A DNA stretch of 64,000 bases, taken from the NCBI GenBank assembly GCA_963720765.1, contig CAVRGS010000004.1:1-64000 (forward strand), read 5' to 3'. The notes under the pieces were generated by a model that did not search any database, was not told where the DNA came from, and worked only from the letters and a program-made list of their open reading frames with translations. This stretch comes from DASUAS01 sp963720765 (GTDB lineage Bacteria; Actinomycetota; Acidimicrobiia; IMCC26256; DASPTH01). Shown one piece after another: positions 1 to 9,311 of this stretch. Within the stretch, counting starts at the first letter, position 1. Each line of letters starts with the position of its first letter. The position numbers and the translations under genes were made by a program.

Positions 1-3000
1 GTGGAGGTCGTAGAGGAACTCCATCGAGCGCGGGACGTCGTCGGCGCTGCTCGTGGCCATGGAGTAGATGACGACCGGCGCTTCCTGGCCCTGGAACTTG
101 TCGACGGTGCCGATGCGCGCGCCCTCGGGCAGCGCGGCGGTGAGCTTCGCGACCTGCGCGTTGTACGGCGTCACGATCAGGACGTCGTCCAGCGTGACCT
201 CGTGCTTCTGGCCGAAGCGATCGATCCACGTCTTGCCGAGCAGCCCCCGCACCATCTCGTCCACTACCTGTACTTCTCCGCTCGACCAGCTCCGGTTCCC
301 TGCGTGCACCACCGGCACGTACCGCAGCCCCGCGAAGCCGTCGACCTCCTGGCGTTCGAGCCCCTCGCCCGGCGCGACGTGCAGCCGTCCGTCGTACGCG
401 ACCTCGGAGATGAACTCGCAGATCCGCGGGTGCATCCGGTACGTCGACTCCAGGAACCAACCGAGATCCGCGGGCATCGTCGCGTGCTCGCCGAGCACGT
501 GCTCGAGCGCCGACACCTCCGCGCCCTCGGGATGACTCCCCTTCGACGGCTGCGCGAGCTGCTGCGGATCGCCGAGCAGCACGAGCTGCGTCGCCGCGCC
601 GCTCACCGCGAGCACGTCGGCCAGTGACTTCTGCCCCGCCTCGTCGACGAAGAGCACGTCGACCGAACCCGCCATCCCCTCGCGTGCCCACAGCCACGTG
701 GTGCCGGCGATCACGTCGAACTCGTCGACCCGCTGCTCGACTTCGCTCGGCGAGTTCGTGCACTCGGCGATGCCGTCCCGGCAACGCTGGTGGTCCTTGG
801 CCTTCTGGAGCATCCGCACCTCGGCGCCCCGCTTGGCCACCGCCTCCATCAGGTTGCCGATCACCGCGTGGCTGTGCGCGGTGATGCCCACCCGCTTGCC
901 CGCCTGCACGAGCTCGACGATCAGCTCCGCGCCCTTGGTCGTCTTGCCCGAACCGGGAGGTCCCTGGATGGCGAGGTACGACGTGTCGAACGGGCCCGCG
1001 TCGGGATCGCGCCGGGTGCGCAGCAGCAGGTCGAGCGCGGCGCGGTACGGACCGGGCGCGTGCAGGCCGTGCTCGATCACGTGCTCGGCCAGGCGCTGGA
1101 TCGCCGCCTCCGCTTCGTCGTTGTCGATCGGTGGCGGCGGGATCAGCGCACGCGGGTGCGCGCCACCGAGCGCCTTCGGACCGCGCTTGAGGTCGATCGT
1201 GCCGGCGACGTCGTCGACCGCCATCACCTCGCCGACTCGCGCGCCGGTCACCGGATCACACGGCGTGTCACCCACCTTGAACTTGTGGTCCTGCGGCGCG
1301 AACTCGTACCGCTGCACCGTCGACTGCTTCACCTGCTCGACGTCACCCACGTACTCGAGCCCGCTGATGCACTCGCGGTCGTCGAGCAGCTCGTCGTCGC
1401 TCATCTTCCGGCGCGCGTAGAACATCCAGTAGTCGGGCTTCGCTTCGCGGCGGTGCCAGTCGAGCATCTGCGCGAGCAGCCAGCGCGGGTGCTGCTCGTC
1501 GTCGGGTGCGCCGGCCAGCAGCTGCTCCGACAGGGTCGCGACGACCAGCTCGCGTTCGCTGACCGCCTCGGGCGCGACGCCGTCGCGCGCCTCGAGCCGC
1601 GGGATCTCGCCGAACTGCGCTTCGGCCTCGGCGCGGCGCGCTTCCAACCAGTCGCGCAGGCCGAGCGTCGAGCGCGCAGTCGTCCTCGTTGTAGGCCTCG
1701 ATCTCGTCGAGCGTCGCCTGCTCGCCGTGCTCGAGGTACTCCTCGTAGGCGACGATGCTGCCGCCGCCGTCCATCACCTCGCCGGCGGGCCGGTCCATGT
1801 AGAGCTTCTCGACCTGCTTCAACGAGTACGACTCGCTGCCGATGCGCACCGCCGAGCGCACGACCGCGTAGAGGTCGACGAACACCTCGCCGCGCAGCAA
1901 CTCGTCGATCTCGGACTCGCGGGTGTGGTGCTCGCCCATGAGCCGCTTCATCGCCGACGGCTCGTAGGGCGCGTAGTGGTACACGTGCAGGTCGGGGTGC
2001 TCGGCCCGGCGCTTCATCACGTAGTCGACGAAGTCCTCGAACGCGGTCTTCTCCTCGGCGCGGGAGTGCGCCCAGAACGCGCGGTAGTGCGGCGCGCCGT
2101 CGGCGTCGAGCTCGATGACGCCGAAGAGGTACTCGAGGCCACTGCCGTGCTCGTCGTCGAGCGCGTAGGGGTCGCCCTCCATGTCGAAGAAGAGGTCGCC
2201 GGGTGACGGCTCGGGCAGCGCGGCCCACCCCCGCTGCGGCCAGGTGGCTTCGGGATCGAGGGGATCGGGCGGCTCGGGCGGGAGCAGCTCGTAGAGGTAG
2301 GGCGGCAGGCCGTCGTTGCGCACCTGGAGCTCGGCCTGGTGGCGGAGGCGCTCGACGCTCATGTCGGCCATGCCGCTGACCGTCGTGCCCGCGGGCAGGG
2401 TGGCGAGCGCGCCGCGGGTGGCGATGCCGACGTCGGTGAGCTTGCGGGTCTGGTCGCGGCGCATGCCGGAGACGAGGGAGAGGTGGTCGTCGGCGCGGCG
2501 ACGGTCCTTGCACACGTCGGTCCAGCGGCAGATGCCGCAGTGGTCGACGGGATCGGGATAGGTCGTGATGCCGGGTGTGTCGTGGGCGCGGTCGACGAGC
2601 TCGGCGAAGCGGGCCTTCAGCGCGCGGTAGTAGGCGGAGTAGTCGGTGAGCTTGAAGGCGTGCGACTCGCCGTCGCCGGTGATGACGTGCATCTGCTGCG
2701 GCGCGACGCCCTGCAGGCGCTCGACCTGTTCGGAGTAGGCGCACATCTGGAGGAGGGCGGCGGCCTTCACCCGGCGGGCGAGCTTGGCGTCGGCGACCTC
2801 GTAGGACCATGCGCCGAGGTGCGGGCTCGGGCGTGTCGACGCGGAGGAGGAAGTCGGCGTGGCCGCGCCAGCCGTCGTGGAAGAAGGTGGCCTGGTAGAT
2901 CACGTCGGCGCCGGACTGCATGGCGACGAGGGTCTCGGCTTCGGCCTGCGGCGAGCGCGGCGACGGTGTTGTCGGGGTACTCGACCTCGACGACGTTCAG

Positions 3001-3208
3001 GCCCTCGTCGCGGTAGCGGGCGAGCTGCTTCTCCTCGTGCTCGCCACCGCGGCGGGAGAGGACGTCGAGCATGGGGTCGTCGCTCTTCGGCGCGCTCACG
3101 CTCGCCGCGCAGGACCGAGAGCTCGAGCTCGGTGAGGTGCTCGCACGCGGAGTAGCCCGTGAGGTCGCTCGCGCTCAGCGCGAGCGTGCCGTCGTCGAGA
3201 AGGTGCAT
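1..3208 (-). CDS. TM0106-type RecB-like nuclease fused to superfamily 1 helicase (partial, frameshifted)
   Basis: Predicted DNA nuclease-helicase for nucleic-acid processing in the cytoplasm. Read from ATG at 3208, the protein shows an N-terminal RecB-like nuclease (HADFLL, then ExxDxK near 2800-2780), a Cys-rich segment (CGIC...C near 2530), a DEDD/RNase H-like middle (FDMEGDP, later YNEDDC), and a C-terminal helicase. The helicase has Walker A GPPGSGKT at 937-967, Walker B FVDEAGQ at 631-660 and TVDKFQGQE at 83-112. The 3' end runs off the left edge. Four frame breaks (near 3110, 2955, 2820 and 1680) each need removal of one base; after that the protein is continuous and well conserved. ATG 3208 is chosen because TM0106 proteins start just before the LSASDL motif. 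Family assignment is from motifs and domain order. Confidence 0.8.
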
Positions 3209-3317
3209 CCCCGCTACCCCGCCCACATTCCGATGAGGGCGACCAGTCTTTCAGGTTTTGGGCAGCCCTCGAACCGAGGCGCATTGCGAGCGATACATGG
3301 GGAAGTGTTCACCTCCC

Positions 3318-3360
3318 GAGCATCGCAAAGGGGTGAGACAGTTACATCAATGAGATTCGA
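3318..3360 (+). repeat. 43-bp direct repeat, left copy (DR-L)
   Basis: Bases 3318-3360 match 10991-11033 at about 38 of 43 positions in the same orientation. The most conserved core, 3331-3347, reads GGGTGAGACAGTTACAT. It lies between the start of the nuclease gene and the end of the first LMELLP gene. It could be an attachment-site scar, a solo end of a lost insertion sequence, or a shared regulatory site; nothing in the sequence decides. Confidence 0.75.
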
Positions 3361-3373
3361 CGCTCACGCGAGG

Positions 3374-3643
3374 TCAGCGGACGGCGACCGCCACCATCGT
3401 TGCGGCAATGGTGGCCAAGAAGCCGACGGTGAACAGCGTCATCATCGTCACCAACACGGTGCGGATCCCGCGCTCGAACTTGGCCTCGAGGCGGTGTTCG
3501 AGGATCTCGAGATCCTGCTTGGTGGCCACGTCGGCCCATCCCACGGATGGCAGGAGCTCCATCAGCGTGATCCCCTCGTCGTCGCCCAGGATGCGCTTGG
3601 CAGCCTCGGCGAGCTGCAGGCGGTTGCGTTCGTCGACGGTCAT
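3374..3643 (-). CDS. Small LMELLP-type membrane protein, copy 1
   Basis: Unknown function. The 89-residue product has a conserved first half (RLQLAEAAKR, then ITLMELLP, then GWADVATKQDLE), a short amphipathic segment (residues 44-58) and one hydrophobic helix near the C terminus (about residues 62-86). It is probably a membrane-anchored protein with a cytoplasmic N terminus. A strong ribosome site (AGGGAAG) precedes the ATG and is shared with copy 3 at 14284. Copies at 10015-10232 and 14018-14284 keep the N-terminal half but have different tails. Downstream of a truncated PemK-like gene on the same strand, 100 bases apart. I recall similar short actinobacterial proteins annotated only as hypothetical; no role is known to me. 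Confidence 0.8.
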   Translation of the reverse strand: MTVDERNRLQLAEAAKRILGDDEGITLMELLPSVGWADVATKQDLEILEHRLEAKFERGIRTVLVTMMTLFTVGFLATIAATMVAVAVR

Positions 3644-3742
3644 CGTTCTTCCCTTTGTGCTCGAAACGGTTGCGGGGGAAGAACGAAACCAGCGTACCGA
3701 GCGGCGCGACTGCGGCGCACCAGTCGTTGTCCGACGCAGTGC

Positions 3743-4130
3743 GTCAGAGCTGGTTCCAGTCGATGACGGCGAGCCAGCCGAGCTCGCCGGCCACTGCAGT
3801 CCGCGGGATGCAGCACTCCTCGTGCGACACGTACGTGATGCGATCGAGACCGGCCTGTTTCACGTCGCTGACCGGCACCGCGCGGAAGTCGCCGGCCCGG
3901 CGCCCGCCTTCCGAACAGCACGGCCGGACGACCAGGTCGTCGCGACCGCTCGCCGCGACCACGACACACGGCCTGACCTTGCCGCCGGGGACGGGCCCGT
4001 CGAACACGACCTCGGCGAGGACGACCCGGCCGACCATGGGATCGTCGCGGTCGAGGTCTCGATAGGTCCCCACGAGCCGGATCGTTCGCCGGTCGTGCGC
4101 GTCGGGACGGATCGCGTCGCCGTTCAAGGT
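3743..4130. repeat. Duplicated PemK-like segment, copy A (with 8924-9311)
   Basis: About 385 bases here match 8924-9311 in the same orientation at roughly 90 percent by eye, from the shared stop-proximal stretch (AGAGCTGGTTCCA) through the coding region of the conserved domain. The identity falls in the linker. It shows recent duplication inside the segment bounded by the 43-bp repeats. Confidence 0.75.
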
Positions 4131-4217
4131 CACCGGGGGCGGCTCGGCGTTCGTCGGCTCCGGCGGCGCGTCGTCGGCAGCGGTGGGACCAGACGGCCGC
4201 TTCTTCTTGACCACCAT
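3744..4217 (-). CDS. PemK/MazF-like C-terminal domain protein, truncated duplicate
   Basis: A 157-residue version of the C-terminal half of the protein at 8925-9983. It begins inside the basic linker (VVKKKR matches YKKKR of the longer copy) and keeps the whole conserved domain: VGTYRDLDRDD, LAEVVF, GGKVRPCVVVAA, VRPC and a C-terminal DWNQL. The small beta-domain with a KxRPxVVV strand resembles PemK/MazF-like folds, but family membership is inference. The N-terminal domain of the long copy is absent, so this may be a remnant of duplication. ATG 4217 is the first start downstream of the iteron-bearing intergenic region; an open frame continues antisense to the ATPase but has no coding character. 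Divergent from the ATPase gene. Confidence 0.65.
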   Translation of the reverse strand: MVVKKKRPSGPTAADDAPPEPTNAEPPPVTLNGDAIRPDAHDRRTIRLVGTYRDLDRDDPMVGRVVLAEVVFDGPVPGGKVRPCVVVAASGRDDLVVRPCCSEGGRRAGDFRAVPVSDVKQAGLDRITYVSHEECCIPRTAVAGELGWLAVIDWNQL

Positions 4218-4270
4218 GCGGGATCGTCGCCACACGGTTGGGCGGGTGGATTCTGGGCTGGGCGATCTTG

Positions 4271-4362
4271 GTACTGAAGGATGTGCGAAATTAGTATGCT
4301 GTAGTGTGCAATTCCGGTAGCCATATCTGAGCAATTCTGGTATTCTGAGGTGTGCACATCTG
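4271..4362 (+). promoter_or_regulatory. Four 23-bp iterons upstream of the DUF4143 ATPase
   Basis: Four imperfect direct repeats start at 4271, 4294, 4317 and 4340 with an exact 23-base period. Each begins GTA and carries a TGTGC/GAGC core followed by an A/T-rich block (AATT or ACAT). The segment is strikingly AT-rich for this window. The last copy holds a possible -10 (TATTCT, 4341-4346). It sits between the divergent PemK-like and ATPase genes, so it could be an operator for both. Function is inference. Confidence 0.6.
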
Positions 4363-4373
4363 GGATTGGTGCG

Positions 4374-5636
4374 GTGGCCAACGACTCTGACGACTCGTAC
4401 CGACCGAGGCTGGCCGACGCGAGGTTGGCGGAGCTCCTCGCCGAGTTCCCCGCCGTGCTGATCACCGGTCCGCGAGCCGTCGGGAAGACCAGTACCGCGA
4501 GCCGGCAGGTCGCCGACGTCGTTCGCCTCGATCGCCCCGCGGAGGCGGCGGCCTTCCGTGCTGATCCGGACGCGGCGCTCCGTGCCCGGACCGAGCCCGT
4601 CCTCCTCGACGAGTGGCAAGAGGTACCTGAGGTCCTGGGCGCGGTGAAGCGGGCAGTCGACGACGACGGACATCCGGGACGGTTCGTTCTCACCGGCAGC
4701 GTGCGGGCCGAGCTCCAACACGTCGCATGGCCCGGCACCGGGCGGCTCGTCCGCTTCGAGATGTTCGGGCTCACCGAGCGCGAGATTCGCGGACAGGCCG
4801 ATCCTCGTGCCGCAGGATTCCTCGACCGACTCGCCACCGGTGATGTCGCGAGCTTCACCGCCGCGGATCGGGAGACCAGCCTCACCGAGTACATCGATCT
4901 CGCGCTGCGCAGCGGGTTCCCGGAAGCCCTCACCCACGAGTGGTCGAGCGACGGACGACAGACCTGGATCGACAGCTATCTCGAGCAGCTGCTCACCCGG
5001 GACGCGCACGACATCGCTCCCGGACGCGACACGAACAAGATGCGTCGCTACTTCGAAGTCCTCGCACTGAACACCGCTGGGATCCCCTCGGAGGCCACAT
5101 TGTGTGACGCAGCCGGGATCAACGCGAAGACCGCTGGTGCCTACGACCGACTCTTCGAAGATCTCTTCGTCGCCGAGCGCATCCCCGCCTGGACGACGAA
5201 CCGCATCACACGGCTGGCCCGGACTCCCAAGCGCTACATCGTCGATCCGGCGCTCGCGGCTGGCGCGGCCGGGCTGACCGCACGCTCGGTGCTGCGCGAC
5301 GGCGATCTTCTCGGGCGAATCGTCGACACCTACGCGATGGCGCAGCTCCGACCCGAGATCGCCCTCTCTGCGTCACGTCGGCGTGCGCATCATCTCCGAG
5401 TGCGAGACGGTCGCCACGAGATCGATCTCGTCGTCGAGATCGAGGATGGCGGAGTGCTCGCGCTCGAGTTCAAAGCGGGGGCTGCACCGGGTCGTGACGA
5501 CGCGCGTCATCTCACGTGGCTGCGCAACGAGATCGGTGAGCGATTCCTGGCCGGGGCCGTCGTCCACTCCGGGCCGAGCGTTTTCGAACTCGGAGAGCGG
5601 ATCCTCGCCGTTCCGCTGTCGACGATGTGGAGCTGA
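4374..5636 (+). CDS. AAA ATPase with DUF4143 nuclease-like domain
   Basis: P-loop ATPase of the DUF4143 group, about 420 residues. The N-terminal ATPase shows Walker A GPRAVGKTST, Walker B VLLDEW and a sensor LTGS. A central winged-helix-like part (DAAGINAKTAGAYDRL) is followed by a C-terminal restriction-endonuclease-like domain with EIDLVVE and LEFKAG, a possible PD-(D/E)xK core. The substrate is unknown; family members are often mobile and found in defence or island regions. GTG 4374 is preferred because it places the conserved YRPRLAD start as in homologues; GTG 4350 lies inside the fourth iteron and is the alternative. The iterons suggest autoregulation. Confidence 0.8.
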   Translation: MANDSDDSYRPRLADARLAELLAEFPAVLITGPRAVGKTSTASRQVADVVRLDRPAEAAAFRADPDAALRARTEPVLLDEWQEVPEVLGAVKRAVDDDGHPGRFVLTGSVRAELQHVAWPGTGRLVRFEMFGLTEREIRGQADPRAAGFLDRLATGDVASFTAADRETSLTEYIDLALRSGFPEALTHEWSSDGRQTWIDSYLEQLLTRDAHDIAPGRDTNKMRRYFEVLALNTAGIPSEATLCDAAGINAKTAGAYDRLFEDLFVAERIPAWTTNRITRLARTPKRYIVDPALAAGAAGLTARSVLRDGDLLGRIVDTYAMAQLRPEIALSASRRRAHHLRVRDGRHEIDLVVEIEDGGVLALEFKAGAAPGRDDARHLTWLRNEIGERFLAGAVVHSGPSVFELGERILAVPLSTMWS

Positions 5637-5845
5637 CCCACGCCTGCATCGTGGGCCTCGCCCAGGCGACGCTTCGCCGTCCCAACGGCACATTCGAACA
5701 CTTCGAACAGGACTCCAAGATCCCGTCCGCGTCTTCCCATCGGGAGGCACTGCCGGTTGCACTCGCCGCCTCTGACCGTCAGCATGACGTTCGAGAGGGC
5801 GGTTCGGACGCACTGGCCAGCGAATCTCGCGGAAGGGGCCGAGTC

Positions 5846-7250
5846 GTGACTGCGATCGAGACCGACTACCTCGTGATCGGGGCGGGCGCGGCGGGCATGT
5901 CGTTCGTCGACGCGCTGATCGATGCGGACCACGACTGCGACGTGGTCATGGTGGATCGCCGGCACGTCCCGGGCGGTCACTGGAACGACGCCTACCCGTT
6001 CGTGCAGCTCCACCAGGCCGCGGCGTGTTACGGCGTCAACTCTCGCCCTCTGGGCGCCGATCGCCTCGAACGCGATGGCCTCAACGCGGGCCTGTACGAG
6101 CGCGCCGACAACGTGCAGATCTGCGAGTACTTCCGCCGGGTCATGGACGATCACCACATCGCGTCGGGACAGGTGCGGTTCTTCCCCATGTCGAACTTCA
6201 TGGGACTCGAGACGACGGATGTCGCCTTCGTGGCCACGCTCACGGGTGCGACGACCGAGGTGAACGTTCGACGCGCCGTCGTCGACGCCCGCTACCTCGA
6301 ACCGACGATCCCGTCGCGGCACACGCCGTCGTTCGCCATCGACCCGGATGTCCGGTGCATCCCCGTGAACGAACTCCCCGACGTCTCGGAACCCGCGACC
6401 GGCTACACGATCATCGGCGGCGGCAAGACGGGGTCCGACGCGTGCACGTGGCTGCTCGAGCACGGTGTCGACCCCGACCGCATCCGCTGGGTGCGGGCCC
6501 GCGACGCGTGGATGTGGAACCGCGAGTACCTCCAACCGCTCGACCTGGTGACCAACACCATCGACGGGGTGTCGCGCAGCGTCGAAGCGTCGGCAGCAGC
6601 CGACGACGTCGACGACCTGTTCGCACGCCTCGAGGCTGCCGACCAACTCATGCGCCTCGACGAGCGGGCGACGCCCACGATGTACCACGGCGCGACACTG
6701 ACCGTCGCCGAGGTCGACCTCCTGCGCACGATCGAGCACGTCGTACGCCTCGGACACGTCGAGGCGATCCGCGCCGACCAGATCGTCCTCGAACGAGGGA
6801 CCATCCCGACGGACGACGGGCAGCTCCACGTCGACTGTTCCGCCGCCGGCCTCGGCAAGGCACCGGCTCGCCCGATCTTCGAACCGGGCCACATCACGCT
6901 CCAGTGCATCAGCACGGTGTTCCCGACGTTCAACGCCGCGGCGATCGGCTACCTCGAGGCGAGCCGAGGCGACGACCAGGTCGCCAAGTCACGTCTCGCA
7001 CCTACGACTCGCTATCCCGAGACCGCCGACGGACTGGATCCCGAACATGCACGGTCAGCTGCGGTTCCTCGAGCTCTGGAACGCCGAAGCCGACCTGGCG
7101 ACGTGGTTGGAGTCGAGCCGTCTGAACATCGCACGGGGGATGTTCGACAAGGCGAGCGAACCCCGAATGAGCGAAGCGATCACGCGGCTCCTCACGTACA
7201 GCGAACCCGCGATGGCGAACCTCGAGCAGCTGCACACGACCGCGGCCTGA
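5846..7250 (+). CDS. FAD/NAD(P)-binding oxidoreductase (frameshifted)
   Basis: Flavin-dependent oxidoreductase, about 467 residues after repair. The FAD-binding site is GAGAAG near residue 11, followed by DRRHVPGGHWNDAYPF, typical of this group; a second dinucleotide site IIGGGKTG lies near residue 190. Substrate unknown. GTG 5846 has a good ribosome site (GGAAGG) eight bases upstream. Near 7022 the frame breaks; removing one base joins PETA to TDWIPNMHGQL, and the protein then ends at 7250. The neighbour ATPase ends 209 bases upstream and the cyclase gene converges from the other side. The 5637-5845 gap shows nothing recognisable. Confidence 0.75.
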
Positions 7251-7330
7251 CCACGCTCGCGCCGCGCTCGCGCCGCGCTCGAGAAATCCGGAGCGCCGTG
7301 TCCCACCCGCAGGCGTACAGGATCGCGCGA

Positions 7331-8656
7331 TCAGCGCGGCTCCTCGACCGCGGCGAACAGGTCCCACTGGCCGGGGACACCCTTCAGGGTGTGCGTCCCG
7401 CGCGGCTCGTACTCGATGCCACCGCCGATGGCGACGGCCGGGATCGTCGCCGACACCAGGATCTCACCGGGCGCCGCGGCACCCATGATGCGAGCGGCGA
7501 TGTGCACGCCGAGCCCGGCGACGTCGTCGCCCCGGGCCTCGATCTCGGCGACGTGGATCCCGACGCGCACCTCGAGGTCGTCGAGCGCCAGCGACCGTCG
7601 GATGTTCCGGGCGACCTGCAACGCGGCGGATGCCGACGGCAGCACGGCGAGGATTCCGTCGCCGGTTGTCTTCACCACCCGACCGGCACCCCGTTCGACG
7701 GCGGAGCGCGCGACTTCGTCGTGTCGGTTCAGCACCGCCGCCCACTGCTCGTCGCCGACCGCGGCGGCCCGCTCGGTCGACGACACGAGGTCGGTGAACA
7801 GCACCGCGCAGAGGGAGCGGCGGGGCGGCGGCACCTTCGCCTCGCCGGTGAGGAAGCGTCCGATCTCCGCGATGAGGGCGTCGACGTCGCTGCCGATCGC
7901 GAGGTCGTCGTCGCCGGGGAGCTCCACGAGTCGCGCCCCCTCGATGGCGTCGACCACACGCTGCACGACGCCGCGTGGGTGCACCTGATCCCGCGGACGC
8001 GCGAGGACGAGCGTGGGCGCGCGGACGAGGTGATGTTCGATCGGCACCGTGCGGAGCTGCTCGGAGATGGCCTCCACCATCCGCGCCGCGGACGCGGGAC
8101 TGGCCCCGGCGCGGCCTGCCCGGTCGAGCCATGCCCGGAACTCGGGGTCGCGGGCGCGGGTCGGGAACGCGATGCTGACGATGTCGCCCTGACCGGCGGT
8201 GGTCTGGCGCATCTCGCCCCAGAACGTCTCGTGCCACTCGTCGTGCTCGCGGTCGGGTGACGGCACCGGGCTGAGAAGGATCAGTCGGCCGCACGACTCG
8301 GGGAACCGAATTGCGAACCGACGGGCGACGCCGACGGTGTCCCAGGCGAAGACCGCCGGTCGCGAGAGGCCGGCGGCGTCGACGACCGCGGCGAGATCGT
8401 CACTCCACTGATCGACGAGTGGCCGCTCCCAGTCGACGATCGGGTCGGAGAACCCGATGCCGCGCCGGTCGAACACGACGAGCCGGCCGATGGAGCTCAG
8501 CCCCTCGAGCAGCCGGGCGCCGATCGGGTCCTCGGGCAGCGACTCGAACGGGAAGTTGAACCCCGAGACCATCACGAGGTCGACGCCCTCGGGGCCGTCG
8601 AGCACCCGGTATGCGATGTGGACGCCGTCGCGCTCGGCGTAGCGAACGTCGGTCAT
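7331..8656 (-). CDS. Alpha/beta-hydrolase fused to class III adenylate/guanylate cyclase
   Basis: Predicted nucleotide cyclase making cAMP or cGMP, 441 residues. Residues 1-250 form an alpha/beta-hydrolase fold (FDRRGIGFSD) whose nucleophile elbow reads FAWDTVG, so the usual GxSxG serine is replaced by Asp and hydrolase activity is doubtful. The C-terminal cyclase has both metal-binding aspartates (FTDLVSST, KTTGDG) and the arginine of the transition-state pair (AARI), but the usual Asn is His (GVHIAARI). The same domain order is known in mycobacterial LipJ (Rv1900c). The alpha/beta domain may serve as a sensor (inference). Two proteins with cyclic-nucleotide-binding domains occur elsewhere in the window. 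Confidence 0.85.
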   Translation of the reverse strand: MTDVRYAERDGVHIAYRVLDGPEGVDLVMVSGFNFPFESLPEDPIGARLLEGLSSIGRLVVFDRRGIGFSDPIVDWERPLVDQWSDDLAAVVDAAGLSRPAVFAWDTVGVARRFAIRFPESCGRLILLSPVPSPDREHDEWHETFWGEMRQTTAGQGDIVSIAFPTRARDPEFRAWLDRAGRAGASPASAARMVEAISEQLRTVPIEHHLVRAPTLVLARPRDQVHPRGVVQRVVDAIEGARLVELPGDDDLAIGSDVDALIAEIGRFLTGEAKVPPPRRSLCAVLFTDLVSSTERAAAVGDEQWAAVLNRHDEVARSAVERGAGRVVKTTGDGILAVLPSASAALQVARNIRRSLALDDLEVRVGIHVAEIEARGDDVAGLGVHIAARIMGAAAPGEILVSATIPAVAIGGGIEYEPRGTHTLKGVPGQWDLFAAVEEPR

Positions 8657-8923
8657 TCAGTGCGTGCCGGGCACGGCTCGGTCGGCCTCGCGACGCGCGC
8701 TCGCAGCAGCCCTTCTGGCTTCGTCCTGAGCACCGCGCGGGAGGCCGACTCCCTGCTCACGAAGCTCGCAGGGATTGGATCCTGACGTCACACGCACAAG
8801 GTCGATGCGACGGCTCATGAGACGAGTTTGACAGGCTGGGACATCTCCACGCCCAGGATGCGATGGCAGGCATCGTACGGAGAACGGCGGCCACCGTGCA
8901 CTGGTCGCCGTTCGACCTTGCGC

Positions 8924-9311
8924 GTCAGAGCTGGTTCCAATCGGCGACGGAGAGCCAGCCGAGCTCGCCGGCCACCGCGGAACGCGGGATGCAGCACTCG
9001 TCGTGGGACACGTACGTGATGCGATCGAGACCGGCCTGCCTGACGTCGCTGACCGGCACCGCTCGGAAGTCGCCGGCCCGGCGCCCGCCTTCCGAGTAGC
9101 ACGGGCGGACGACCAGGTCGCCGCGACCGCTCGCCGCGACCACCACGCACGGCCTGACCTTGCCGCCGGGGGTGGGCCCGTCGAAGACGACCTCGGCGAG
9201 GACCATCCTGCCGACGAGGTCGTCGTCGCGGTCGAGGTCTCGATAGGAACCCACGAGACGGATCGCTCGCCGGTCGTGCGCGTCGGGACGGAACGCGGCG
9301 CCGTTCACCGT
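8924..9311. repeat. Duplicated PemK-like segment, copy B (with 3743-4130)
   Basis: Second copy of the duplicated segment described at 3743-4130, here inside the full-length gene. The protein versions differ at scattered positions only (for example VGTYRD versus VGSYRD and DPMVGR versus DDLVGR). Confidence 0.75.

Noticed and set aside
3744..4217. Classical toxin-antitoxin operon with MazE-type antitoxin
   Set aside because: No ribbon-helix-helix, AbrB-like or other antitoxin gene adjoins the PemK-like genes.
4217..5009. Longer version of the truncated PemK-like gene extending upstream opposite the ATPase
   Set aside because: The extra residues have no similarity to the N-terminal domain of the full-length copy and lie antisense to conserved ATPase motifs.
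5627..8260. An 877-codon + strand frame running from the flavoprotein through the cyclase region
   Set aside because: Only the first part encodes a real protein; after about 7022 it is the wrong frame and then antisense to the cyclase.
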